A DNA stretch of 61,604 bases from a bacterium (GTDB taxonomy: Bacteria; Ratteibacteria; UBA8468; B48-G9; DSTR01): positions 1 through 61,604 of the forward strand of contig JAKPFT010000033.1 in NCBI GenBank assembly GCA_029551285.1, written 5' to 3'. The position numbers and the translations under genes were made by a program. Below the pieces are notes generated by a model. That model did not search any database. It saw only the letters and a list, made by a program, of their open reading frames with translations, and had not been told where the DNA came from. Below are positions 34,826-42,663 of this stretch, piece after piece. How positions within the stretch are numbered: position 1 is the stretch's first letter; each line of letters starts with the position of its first letter.

Positions 34826-35566
34826 CTATCCTCTCGGAGTTCCGAGCAATTCAGTTTCCATCTTGTTATGGTGGACTGCCGCCTCATATAACTGAATGAC
34901 TCCCTGGTAGTCCGCATATCTAAATCTCTCCTTGAAATTTACGTAGGGTTCCTGACTTACTTTCTGCTCAAACCTATTCCTGTGAGAGGGCGGACCTATA
35001 ATCCAGAAGTTTGTGTTGAAATGCGATAATTGCAAGCATCTATTTAGTGCATCCGAAAGAGTACCAATGGTATCCACAATCTCAATCGCTTGTTTTGGAA
35101 ATCGCAGTCCCACCTTGTTAAACCAGAGTACGTCAATTTTCTTGACAATTTTGACTATTTCCGCATAAGTGAACGACGGAACCTGTATTAAAGTGACAAT
35201 ATCTTTCAAGTAAATTCCGTCTCTAAATAAAGCGGCCCTGTCCGGTGTGTAAACTTCAAAGTTCTTGAATTTGCCTATTTCCAGGCAAATACCTTCCATA
35301 TAAGAATGCATCCTGTCTTTCTCTCTTATCTTAGGTAGCGGTTCTTCCTCATATTCCTTCAGGGAGTAGATTCCCAGTCCGATCCTTTTGAAATTCCTAT
35401 TATTCTTCAGTTCTCTGTACAAAACACCTCGTATTCCTTCCATCCATGCGGAACCTCGCTTTGCAGCTGGATAATATTTCTCAATGTTATTATAGATTTG
35501 CTCCCAGGTTGCTACTCCATTAAATTCTTCCAAAACCTTGCGAATTGCTTCAACTTTTGTTACCAT
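34826..35566 (-). CDS. Winged-helix protein with a PD-(D/E)XK-like nuclease domain
   Basis: 246 residues. The first 75 look like a winged helix of the HARE/Mrr-N type (AIRKVLEEFNGVATWEQIYN, FKRIGLGIYSLKEY). The C-terminal half has the layout of a restriction-like nuclease: KIDVLWFNKVG supplies the aspartate, QAIEIVDTIG stands where E-x-E or E-x-K occurs, and a FWIIGPPSHRNRFEQKV strand-helix follows. The second acidic or basic residue is replaced by Val in EIV, so activity is uncertain. GAGG before ATG 35566 sets the start. It sits among decayed genes and may be a surviving restriction or defence gene; its C-terminus may have been altered by the adjacent rearrangement. Confidence 0.5.
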   Translation of the reverse strand: MVTKVEAIRKVLEEFNGVATWEQIYNNIEKYYPAAKRGSAWMEGIRGVLYRELKNNRNFKRIGLGIYSLKEYEEEPLPKIREKDRMHSYMEGICLEIGKFKNFEVYTPDRAALFRDGIYLKDIVTLIQVPSFTYAEIVKIVKKIDVLWFNKVGLRFPKQAIEIVDTIGTLSDALNRCLQLSHFNTNFWIIGPPSHRNRFEQKVSQEPYVNFKERFRYADYQGVIQLYEAAVHHNKMETELLGTPRG

Positions 35567-35635
35567 CGTCCGCCTCACAGACTATTAAGCATTCGTAAGT
35601 ATCATTGCCTCTTTGTCTGGAACCATCAACCAGTT

Positions 35636-35990
35636 TCATATTAAATCAGTTTGTTCCTGTACAAAAACCCCGAAAAAGTTATAAAGGCCATCAATGGGCT
35701 TTGTTCTTCTTAAAGCCATCAAAACCTGTGCTGCAACCTCACATTCCGCAAGCAGTAAATAGTTTTTTCGTTTTGCAGCTCCGGTTCCTTTCCCGTCTTG
35801 GCGGTATTAGCACATTTCGTCGCCAGTTGTTCTCAGTTTCAGCCTACGCCAGAGTTCGGAGAATAGTTTCAATCTGCTCGTGATCACCCACCAGTGCGAG
35901 GTCTTCAGCCCGAAGCCCGAGCATTTTATCAACGCTATTTCGTGCGGAGCCCTCTTGTTCTTTTCGTACGATGGCTTTACTCGCCCACTT
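35636..35990 (-). pseudogene. Remnant of an unidentified protein-coding gene
   Basis: The minus strand between the sugar isomerase and the nuclease gene reads as protein in two frames. Near 35990-35847 it gives KWASKAIVRKEQEGSARNSV and DKMLGLRAEDLALVGDHEQI, then a stop at 35844-35846. From 35806 to 35636 it gives NYLLLAECEVAAQVLMALRR and PIDGLYNFFGVFVQEQTDLI, then a stop. Codon choice looks natural, but no start or ribosome-binding site exists, and the 5' end abuts the isomerase stop. I do not recognise the family. It is probably the C-terminal part of a gene broken by a frameshift and a nonsense change. Confidence 0.35.
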
Positions 35991-36805
35991 CAAAGACAGA
36001 GTTCCTGAGCCATCTTTCTTAAGAAGTCTCTGGCTTTGATGATATCGGCCTCGGGATTTTCTCCGACCTCCCGTTCAATGGTGAAAAAACCGGTATAGCC
36101 GATTTCCTTCATCACCCGCAGATATTCCGGGAAATTGACGTCACCTTCGCCTAACGGCAGTTCCTGCCACCAGGGAGCTTCTTTGCGGGCGTACCTGTCC
36201 CTCAGCATCCGGCCATCCTTGGCATGGGTGTGCACGATATAAGGTGCCAGGGTTCTGGCCGCCTGTGGCGCCGGGTCGTCAGAAACCATGACTAAATTGG
36301 CCGGGTCAAAGTTTACTTTAAGCCCGGGATTGGCTAAGGTATCCAGCAGTTTTTTCAGGACCACCGCTGGTTCCGGCCCGGTTTCGGTTGCCAGAGAAAT
36401 GCCTCTTGAGGCCGCGTAGTTTCCAATCTCCGGTAATGCCTGACACAGGTTTTTCCAGGCAGGGTCATCGGTATTGTCAGGGACCACGCCAATATGGGTG
36501 GTCACGACATCGGTGCCCAGGTCCACCGCCAGGTCAACCACTTCTCTGGTGCGGCTCACGACAAAGTCCAATTTATCCGGTTTGGTGAAACCATGGCCAA
36601 AATCACCCACCAGCGCAGAAAACTTCAGCCCCAGACTTTCCACAAAGTGGCGCAGGTCCTTCCGGCCGGTGCGGGTGAGGTTCTTCGGGTCCAGGTCCCC
36701 CCTGGTGGCGTAAGGCTGGATGCCGTCCATCTTCAACTCCGCCGCTTTCTTGATACCTTCCCTGATCGGCAACCGGAAACAGTCCGGAATTACCCCAATC
36801 TTCAT
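35990..36805 (-). CDS. Sugar phosphate isomerase/epimerase family protein
   Basis: 271-residue xylose-isomerase-like TIM barrel (AP-endonuclease family 2 fold). It has the metal-ligand residues expected of the group: THIGVVP, the glutamate in SLATETGPEP, NFDPANL, the histidine pair in HTHAKD, and the late glutamate in FFTIEREVG. Such enzymes interconvert free sugars or inositols through Mn or Co. Its ATG overlaps the ferredoxin stop (ATGA), so the two are coupled. The substrate cannot be read from the sequence. Confidence 0.82.
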   Translation of the reverse strand: MKIGVIPDCFRLPIREGIKKAAELKMDGIQPYATRGDLDPKNLTRTGRKDLRHFVESLGLKFSALVGDFGHGFTKPDKLDFVVSRTREVVDLAVDLGTDVVTTHIGVVPDNTDDPAWKNLCQALPEIGNYAASRGISLATETGPEPAVVLKKLLDTLANPGLKVNFDPANLVMVSDDPAPQAARTLAPYIVHTHAKDGRMLRDRYARKEAPWWQELPLGEGDVNFPEYLRVMKEIGYTGFFTIEREVGENPEADIIKARDFLRKMAQELCL

Positions 36806-37041
36806 TTCTCCCCCTTTGTTGGAACTGCCTTTTTCTTTTTTTCCTGGTAGAGTTCAATCGCGACATCCGGACAGATAATGACGCACCGGCGACAACCGCT
36901 GCAGCGCTCTTCGGCCACCACTTCCACGTAGTGGTAACCGCTCAGGTTGAAGGCGCTGCTTAATTGAAAAACCTGGTTGGGACAATTTTCCAGGCACAGT
37001 TGACAGCCCTTACACCTTTCTGGATCTACGATAATTTTCAT
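36802..37041 (-). CDS. 2x[4Fe-4S] ferredoxin
   Basis: 79 residues with two cluster motifs, CKGCQLCLENCP and CSGCRRCVIICP, separated by a 25-residue insertion. This resembles the delta or ferredoxin-like subunit of 2-oxoacid oxidoreductases (KorD type), but no alpha, beta or gamma subunit is nearby. The Lys-rich tail (YQEKKKKAV) is unusual. It starts 4 nt after nadK and overlaps the isomerase gene by 4 nt. As an electron carrier it could serve any low-potential enzyme of an anaerobe. Confidence 0.88.
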   Translation of the reverse strand: MKIIVDPERCKGCQLCLENCPNQVFQLSSAFNLSGYHYVEVVAEERCSGCRRCVIICPDVAIELYQEKKKKAVPTKGEK

Positions 37042-37045
37042 TTTT

Positions 37046-37831
37046 CTAAAGAGGCCAGCCAAACTTCTCGTTCAGCCGCTGAAAGAACCCGGTCTTTTCA
37101 TCAAAGACCAGGTTTGCCTGCCTTTCGGCCTTTCTTACCACCAGTTTATCCCCGGGAGAGACTTTGCCCTCGCGCTGACCATCCAGCGCCAGGATGCAGG
37201 TGGCGCTGGCCGTTACTTCCAGCTGGCTGCTGGCCGGCAGGACCACCGGCCTGGCCGCGGTGGCATAGGGGCAGACCGGAATCAACAGAATCAGATGCTC
37301 CTGGGGCGAAATCACCGGGCCGCCAGCAGCCAGGGCATGCGCCGTGGAGCCGGTGGGAGTGGCAAAAATCATGGCATCGGCGCGCACCCGGATTAACTCT
37401 TCCTTATTCTGCCGCACGGAGATTTCCACAATCCGGATACCGCTGCGGTTTAAGAAGGCTTCATTCAGACAGAAGTCGTTCAGGATAACTTTTCCCTCTC
37501 GTTCTACCCTGGCCTCCAGGAGCATCCTCCGGGAAACCCGGTACCGCCCGGAAAGAATTTTCTCCAGCCGTTCTTCCAGGTTATCTATGGGATTGGTAAG
37601 AAAACCGACCTGGCCAAACTTGAGACCGAAGATGAGGGTGGAATCTGACCTGGCAGCATGAACCCCTTTCAGCAGTGTGCCATCCCCGCCCAGGGTAACA
37701 ATTAACTCGGTGCTGGCCGAGGGTTCCGGTTCAATGGTGACGCCCTGGTCTTTGAGGAACCTTTCAATCTGGTGACGGCTCTCCTCAACCCCGGGAATTC
37801 TCGTATTGGCTAAAAGATATACCTGCCGCAT
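37046..37831 (-). CDS. nadK: NAD kinase
   Basis: Phosphorylates NAD to NADP. The 261-residue protein shows VTLGGDGTLLKGVHAA, GQVGFLTN, LNEAFLNRSG, the FATPTGSTAHALAAGGPVIS block and a C-terminal LALDGQREG, all in the usual order. I prefer ATG 37831 (MRQVYLLANTR); the longer open frame to 37912 adds a non-homologous stretch. It is the first gene of the nadK-ferredoxin-isomerase operon and is divergent from the metallophosphoesterase gene at 37934. Confidence 0.92.
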   Translation of the reverse strand: MRQVYLLANTRIPGVEESRHQIERFLKDQGVTIEPEPSASTELIVTLGGDGTLLKGVHAARSDSTLIFGLKFGQVGFLTNPIDNLEERLEKILSGRYRVSRRMLLEARVEREGKVILNDFCLNEAFLNRSGIRIVEISVRQNKEELIRVRADAMIFATPTGSTAHALAAGGPVISPQEHLILLIPVCPYATAARPVVLPASSQLEVTASATCILALDGQREGKVSPGDKLVVRKAERQANLVFDEKTGFFQRLNEKFGWPL

Positions 37832-37933
37832 AGCTTTTATTGTAGCACAGGGGGCCCTCTTTGACACCAGCCGTGCGCCATGATAGTTTTTCCAGAAGGT
37901 CAACCAGCGCAAGAGTAGAAAATGGAGGCAAAG

Positions 37934-39727
37934 ATGGGCAAAAGCAGAGCCAAAATTTTTCAGATAATTTTTGTCCTGGTAACCACAGGGGCAGCGTTAG
38001 TCTGGCCGCAACCTTCGCCGCTTTGCCGGCTGGGCGTAATTTCCACGCCCTATCTTACCAGCCAGACAATTGAAGAACTTGGTCCAAAAAGGAATTTCCT
38101 GGTCAGAACCGGACCGGCCGGTCTGGCCGAAGCCTTTCGCCTGGCTAAAGAAGAGAAACTTTCCAGCCTGATTATCTTAGGGGATTTAACCTGGACCGGG
38201 TCAGAGGCTGATTTTGAAAAACTGAAAGGGTTACTGGAGAAAGCGCCAGTGCCGGTAATACTGGTACCTGGTCCGCGCGACTTATCCGGCGGTCAGGAAA
38301 GGTTCTTGAAGGCTTTCGCCAGATACGCAGCCAGTGTCAGGTTTTCCAGGCAGGTTAATGGGGTAAGGCTTATTTTTAACGGGCTGCCTGTGGAAAAGGT
38401 GGAAGAACAGACGGCTTTTCTGGACTGGCTGGATAAGGAAAGCACCTTAGCGGAGAGTCCAGAAGCGGTGCTGCTGTTTGGCCAGTTAGGCAGTTTTCTC
38501 CGCCAGCCAGCCGGCCACCAGTTAGAGCTGCTTCAGCGCTTCCGGCTACGCTGCCAGGAAAACAGGGTAGCGGCAGCCCTCACTCCGGGTCACAGCCACA
38601 CCTGTGAGCTGGTTTCCAACTTACCTGTCTGGAGCGCACCCACCGCCGGCTGGCCTGGTGAAGGTAATGCCCTGGGTATCGTCACGGTCTTTCCGGAAAG
38701 GATAGAACTTTCTCTCTGCCGGAGCCAGCAGCCATGGCAGACTCTGACCGTGCCCAATCCGGTGAAGACCGCCAGGTTTGACCCCGGGAAAGACCCGTAT
38801 CTTCTGCCTCCTTACAGCCAGGACCTGGCGGAAAAACCAGAATTGACCTTCGTTCTTTCCGGAGACCCACAGTTTGATGATTTGACCGTGGAAAGACACA
38901 AGAGCCGCTTTTCAGCGGTGGTGACGATGAACCGGGCCCTGGTAGAAGAACTCAACCGTTTGAAGCCGGAATTAGTTTTCGTAGCCGGAGATTTAACCAA
39001 TAAACACACGCCTGCTGAATGGCAACTCTTCCAGGAAACATACCGTCAGTTGAAGATGCCAGTTTATCTGGTTGCTGGTAACCATGACCGTTTGCCGCCG
39101 AAAGACTTTTGGGGCACCGGAAAATTAAAGGACCTGGAAGAAACCGAAAAACAGACCTGGTCTTTCCTGGAAAGTACCATCAAATCCTGCTCTGGCCCGC
39201 TGACCCTTTTCCAGTATTTTACGCGTGACTTTCCTTCTGCCGGAAAGCCTTATTACACGGTGGAGAAGGCCGGTTGCGTTTTTATCTGTCTGGACTCTTC
39301 TGCCATGGATGAAGAAAACGGTGGCCTGGGCAGTCAGCAACTGGCCTGGCTGGAGAAAGAACTGGAACGAACCAAAAACGCTCGCCACGTCTTTGTTATC
39401 AGCCACTATCCGGTTCATGAGCCGTTCGGGAACACCGGGTTGCCTGCCTACCAGGCGGAACGGGAAAAGGTCAGGGTTCTCCTGAAGCAGTATCAGGTGG
39501 CAGGGTTCCTGTGCGGCCACAGACACTTCTCTGCCTCTGCCCTGGTGGACGCTACCTTCCACCTGGTGGCTGATGACCTCTGCTGGGGCGAGTCCACCTC
39601 CTACTGGATTGTCCATGTTTTTCCTGACCGGATTGTCTATGCCTGGAAGCCCTTTCAGTCGCCGCGGCACGGCGTGAACACACTTTACGAACGAATCATC
39701 GTCCCGGAGCCAAGAAGAAAGGATTGA
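37934..39727 (+). CDS. Secreted protein with tandem metallophosphoesterase domains, first one degenerate
   Basis: 597 residues with an N-terminal signal segment (IFQIIFVLVTTGAALVWPQP). The C-terminal domain (from about 290) has all calcineurin-type metal motifs: GDPQFDD, VAGDLTN, VAGNHD, ISHYP and CGHRH. The N-terminal domain (about 30-230) has the same fold outline, but the motifs are eroded: ILGDLTW survives, while VPGPRD replaces GNHD and no GHxH is intact (TPGHSH). So one catalytic centre is expected. The ATG at 37934 follows a GGAGG that lies inside an upstream ATGGAGG; the same arrangement precedes the other metallophosphoesterase gene at 54169. It precedes the pseudopilin pair. Confidence 0.85.
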   Translation: MGKSRAKIFQIIFVLVTTGAALVWPQPSPLCRLGVISTPYLTSQTIEELGPKRNFLVRTGPAGLAEAFRLAKEEKLSSLIILGDLTWTGSEADFEKLKGLLEKAPVPVILVPGPRDLSGGQERFLKAFARYAASVRFSRQVNGVRLIFNGLPVEKVEEQTAFLDWLDKESTLAESPEAVLLFGQLGSFLRQPAGHQLELLQRFRLRCQENRVAAALTPGHSHTCELVSNLPVWSAPTAGWPGEGNALGIVTVFPERIELSLCRSQQPWQTLTVPNPVKTARFDPGKDPYLLPPYSQDLAEKPELTFVLSGDPQFDDLTVERHKSRFSAVVTMNRALVEELNRLKPELVFVAGDLTNKHTPAEWQLFQETYRQLKMPVYLVAGNHDRLPPKDFWGTGKLKDLEETEKQTWSFLESTIKSCSGPLTLFQYFTRDFPSAGKPYYTVEKAGCVFICLDSSAMDEENGGLGSQQLAWLEKELERTKNARHVFVISHYPVHEPFGNTGLPAYQAEREKVRVLLKQYQVAGFLCGHRHFSASALVDATFHLVADDLCWGESTSYWIVHVFPDRIVYAWKPFQSPRHGVNTLYERIIVPEPRRKD

Positions 39728-39758
39728 AGTTTCTGTCAACCTTTGTCCGCGAAAAGAC

Positions 39759-39788
39759 TTGACAGGAAAACTAAAAGTGTGGTAACAT
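39759..39788 (+). promoter_or_regulatory. Promoter of the pseudopilin pair and perhaps the following array
   Basis: TTGACA (39759-39764) and TAACAT (39783-39788) with an 18-bp spacer, 54 bp before the ATG at 39842. It is the clearest promoter on the plus strand before the long gene array. Confidence 0.6.
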
Positions 39789-39841
39789 ATCCCAAGAGTG
39801 AAAAATGAACATGCTGTTAATAGAAAAACTATGGGGGGAAA

Positions 39842-40480
39842 ATGGATAGAAAAGGCTTCACCCTGATAGAACTGTTAGTGGTCATTGCCATCATCGCTAT
39901 TTTAGCCGCCATGCTTCTTCCGGCCCTTTCCCGGGCCAGGGAAAGAGCCAGGCTGACCAGTTGTCTTAGCAACCTGAAACAGATTGGCCTGGCGATGCGG
40001 ATGTACGCAGATGATAATGATGGGTATCTGCCTCAGTGGAGCTCGCTCAACGGCAACACCAGCTGGTACACCAACCTCATCGGCTGGAAAGGCACTACCA
40101 AAATAGGTCCGGAATATGTCAAGCCTAACCTGTTTCTATGTCCTTCAGCCAAGAAGCAAACCTTTGTACCGCAGTACGGCTGGAACTACCGCAGTTTGGG
40201 TGGCTCCGCGGCCAGCCGGAAGTACACTGATTTTGAAAAGCCAGACCGCATCTTTCTGCTGATGGACTGCAAGAATGTTGGACTGGTCGGACCGGTCTCC
40301 GGCGAAATTAACACCTGGTGTGACTGGTACCGGCACACCCCGATACCGGTGGGCCCCACCGATACCTATGGTATCCACTTAGAGTGCCGGGCTAACTTCC
40401 TCTTTGTGGACGGCCACGTCCAGACCCTGGCCAGAAAAGACTGTGGAAATGCCACCAACCAGTATCCCTGGGGCTACTAA
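39842..40480 (+). CDS. Pseudopilin-like protein (H-X9-DG)
   Basis: 212 residues with leader MDRKG followed by [20 protein letters not shown], the prepilin peptidase and methylation signal. Then come a conserved [20 protein letters not shown] region and the C-terminal signature [16 protein letters not shown]. This is the compact form of the family that is abundant in Planctomycetes and Lentisphaerae-type genomes. GGGGGG precedes the start. A second copy follows 18 nt downstream. Confidence 0.88.
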   Translation: MDRKGFTLIELLVVIAIIAILAAMLLPALSRARERARLTSCLSNLKQIGLAMRMYADDNDGYLPQWSSLNGNTSWYTNLIGWKGTTKIGPEYVKPNLFLCPSAKKQTFVPQYGWNYRSLGGSAASRKYTDFEKPDRIFLLMDCKNVGLVGPVSGEINTWCDWYRHTPIPVGPTDTYGIHLECRANFLFVDGHVQTLARKDCGNATNQYPWGY

Positions 40481-40498
40481 CAATTCAAGGAGGTTCTC

Positions 40499-41284
40499 AT
40501 GAAACGGGATGGTTTCACCCTGATAGAACTGCTGGTAGTTATTGCCATCATCGCCATTTTAGCCGCGTTGATTTTGCCGGCCCTGACTAAAGCCAGAGAA
40601 AGAGCCAACCAGGCTGCCTGCATCAACAACCTGAGGCAGTTGTATGTGGCCATGTGCATGTACGCCAGCGACTACGATGACTGGTTGCCCATTGATAAGG
40701 ATAGAAGCCTGAGACTTCCCAATCCTTCCTACCCCAACCAGGCACCTCTGGCTGCTTCAGTGAAAGGTTCCCTGGCCCTGCTTTATCCGCGGTATGCTCC
40801 CAGTTTCAAGGTCTTTGTCTGCCCTGGCAGCAGCCGTTCGCCGGCCAGCAGCCTGGCTGATTTCACCGCGGCCGGTAATTACAACAACCGCTGCAGTTAC
40901 TGGTATGCGGTCGGTTTCCGGCTAAATGAACTGCCTAAAATTGAGCAGAACAACCTGCTGGGACTGTTGGGCGACCGGCACTATAATGAACTTTATCTTG
41001 GACAGACCAGTCCTTACTCTGACCCGTACACCTCTTCGGCTAATCCTGGTTACGCCGCTATTTACTGGAACGGCCATTACTTCTATGACCGGAGCTCGGG
41101 TTACCAGTCAGAACATGGCCGTGCCGGCATCAACATCCTTTATGTTTACGGCAATGTGGAATGGGTTCCCGGCCGGTATCAGTACAGTACTTACAGTGCT
41201 TATACGCCTTCCTTCACTCTGCCCTGTGTGAACACTAGTCGGGGCAATGTTACCAAGCAGTGGTACACCATCCGCGGGTGGTAG
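40499..41284 (+). CDS. Pseudopilin-like protein with altered H-X9-DG motif
   Basis: 261 residues, leader MKRDG, then [20 protein letters not shown]. The C-terminal signature is changed: [18 protein letters not shown] keeps the histidine and spacing but has Tyr-Gly where Asp-Gly is normal. It has a 25-residue Tyr/Ser/Thr-rich extension after it. The start is set by AAGGAGG. It is co-transcribed with the 39842 gene and ends just before a terminator-like hairpin. Confidence 0.85.
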   Translation: MKRDGFTLIELLVVIAIIAILAALILPALTKARERANQAACINNLRQLYVAMCMYASDYDDWLPIDKDRSLRLPNPSYPNQAPLAASVKGSLALLYPRYAPSFKVFVCPGSSRSPASSLADFTAAGNYNNRCSYWYAVGFRLNELPKIEQNNLLGLLGDRHYNELYLGQTSPYSDPYTSSANPGYAAIYWNGHYFYDRSSGYQSEHGRAGINILYVYGNVEWVPGRYQYSTYSAYTPSFTLPCVNTSRGNVTKQWYTIRGW

Positions 41285-41310
41285 AAAATCAGACAGGGTT
41301 ACCTGTTGCC

Positions 41311-41341
41311 GAAAGCCACCGGAAAAAGGTGGCTTTCTTAT
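41311..41341 (+). terminator. Intrinsic-terminator-like hairpin after the pseudopilin pair
   Basis: A perfect 10-bp stem, GAAAGCCACC (41311-41320) and GGTGGCTTTC (41328-41337), with a 7-nt loop and a short TTATT tail. The tail is weak in U, and the next gene starts only 17 nt beyond it, so partial read-through is plausible. Confidence 0.7.
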
Positions 41342-41357
41342 TAGTCCGGATGAGAAA

Positions 41358-42629
41358 ATGTCTGGCTTTATCCAGGAAAAAGTCAGGTTAACGCCGGTCA
41401 GGGAAAGAGTTGACGTTGTTGTGGCTGGCGCCGGCCCGGCCGGGATAGGTGCGGCGGTGGCAGCCAGCCGCTGCGGGGCAAAAACCCTTTTAGTGGAAAG
41501 ACTTGGTTTTCTCGGCGGAATGCTGACCTCTGGCGGTGTCAGGAACATGCGCACCTTTACCGACGGCGCCGGCCAGGCCATCATCAAAGGCCTCCCCTAT
41601 GAGTTCGCGCAGTACCTGAAGGAAAACGGGGCCGCAGTGGGCGTTCCGGAAAAAGACCCCTATGTCCAGCAAAACCCGGAACTGACGCGGTATCTGGCGC
41701 AGGAGTTTGTGCTGAAATCTGGGGTGAGGCTGCTGCTTCATACTCTGGTGGTAGCCGCGGTCAAAAAGGGAAACCGGGTTTGCGGTGTTATCGTGGAAAG
41801 TAAGTCAGGCCGGCAGGCTATTCTGGCCAGGGTGGTAGTGGACTGTACGGCTGACGGTGATGTTTGCCGCCAGGCTGGCGCTAAAATGAAAAAGGGTCCG
41901 GTGATGCCCCTGACGCTGACCTTTTCCCTGAAAGATGTTGATGCCTGGCCTGATGTTCGCACCTTAAAAATCTATCAGGCCTTTCGCCGGCACAGGAAGG
42001 TGTATCCCCTGCCCAGCCACAGTCTGGCCCTGTTTGCCCTGCCGGAGAAGGGCGAGGTCTATGCCAATGTTACCCGAGTTTTTGGTGATGCCAGTAAGGT
42101 GGAAGACCTCACCCGGGCCGAGATTGAAGGCAAAAGGCAGGTGATGAGGGCGATAGAATTCTACCGGAAGTATCTGCCAGGCTATCAGCAGGCAAAACTT
42201 AAAAGTTTCGGCATAGAAATCGGCACCAGAGAATCATGGCGGCTGGCTGGCCGTTACACCCTTACCAGAAGGGATGTTCTTTCCGGAAGAGACTTTCCGG
42301 ACGCGGTCGCCCGGGCCGCTTACGGGATAGACATTCATAACAGCCACGGTCCTGGTGGAATCATGATTCATCTGAAGCCAGGAACTTCTTACGCCATTCC
42401 CTACCGGTGTCTTTTACCGGAAAAAGTGGAAGGGCTTCTGGTGGCTGGTCGCTGCCTATCGGCCAGCCGGCAGGCCCTTGGTTCCCTGCGGGTGATGGTC
42501 ACCTGTATGGCCACCGGTCAGGCGGCCGGGGTCGCGGCGGCGCTGGCGGCCAGGGAGAAGGTCGTTCCTTCCCGTCTTAACATTAGCCGGCTGCAGGAGC
42601 ATCTTTTAAGGCAGGGAGTAATACTCTAA
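41358..42629 (+). CDS. FAD-dependent oxidoreductase (FAD_oxidored family)
   Basis: 423 residues with an N-terminal Rossmann motif VVVAGAGPAGIGAAVAASRC, LVERLGFLGGMLTSGG, VVDCTADGDVCRQAG, and the C-terminal LLVAGRCLSASRQALGSLRV and ATGQAAGVAAALA of this family. Members are common beside secreted glycosidases in PVC-type bacteria and are thought to act on unusual sugars or their derivatives; the reaction is not established. It is cytoplasmic. ATG 41358 follows a GGATGAG site. It opens the second part of the plus-strand array, after the hairpin. Confidence 0.85.
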   Translation: MSGFIQEKVRLTPVRERVDVVVAGAGPAGIGAAVAASRCGAKTLLVERLGFLGGMLTSGGVRNMRTFTDGAGQAIIKGLPYEFAQYLKENGAAVGVPEKDPYVQQNPELTRYLAQEFVLKSGVRLLLHTLVVAAVKKGNRVCGVIVESKSGRQAILARVVVDCTADGDVCRQAGAKMKKGPVMPLTLTFSLKDVDAWPDVRTLKIYQAFRRHRKVYPLPSHSLALFALPEKGEVYANVTRVFGDASKVEDLTRAEIEGKRQVMRAIEFYRKYLPGYQQAKLKSFGIEIGTRESWRLAGRYTLTRRDVLSGRDFPDAVARAAYGIDIHNSHGPGGIMIHLKPGTSYAIPYRCLLPEKVEGLLVAGRCLSASRQALGSLRVMVTCMATGQAAGVAAALAAREKVVPSRLNISRLQEHLLRQGVIL

Positions 42630-42663
42630 AAGGAAAAAGGCAGGAACGCGAACCGGAGTCAGG

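Noticed and set aside
34516-34917. 133-codon minus-strand open frame
   Set aside because: It is an out-of-frame reading through the scrambled URO-D remnant and the end of the nuclease gene.
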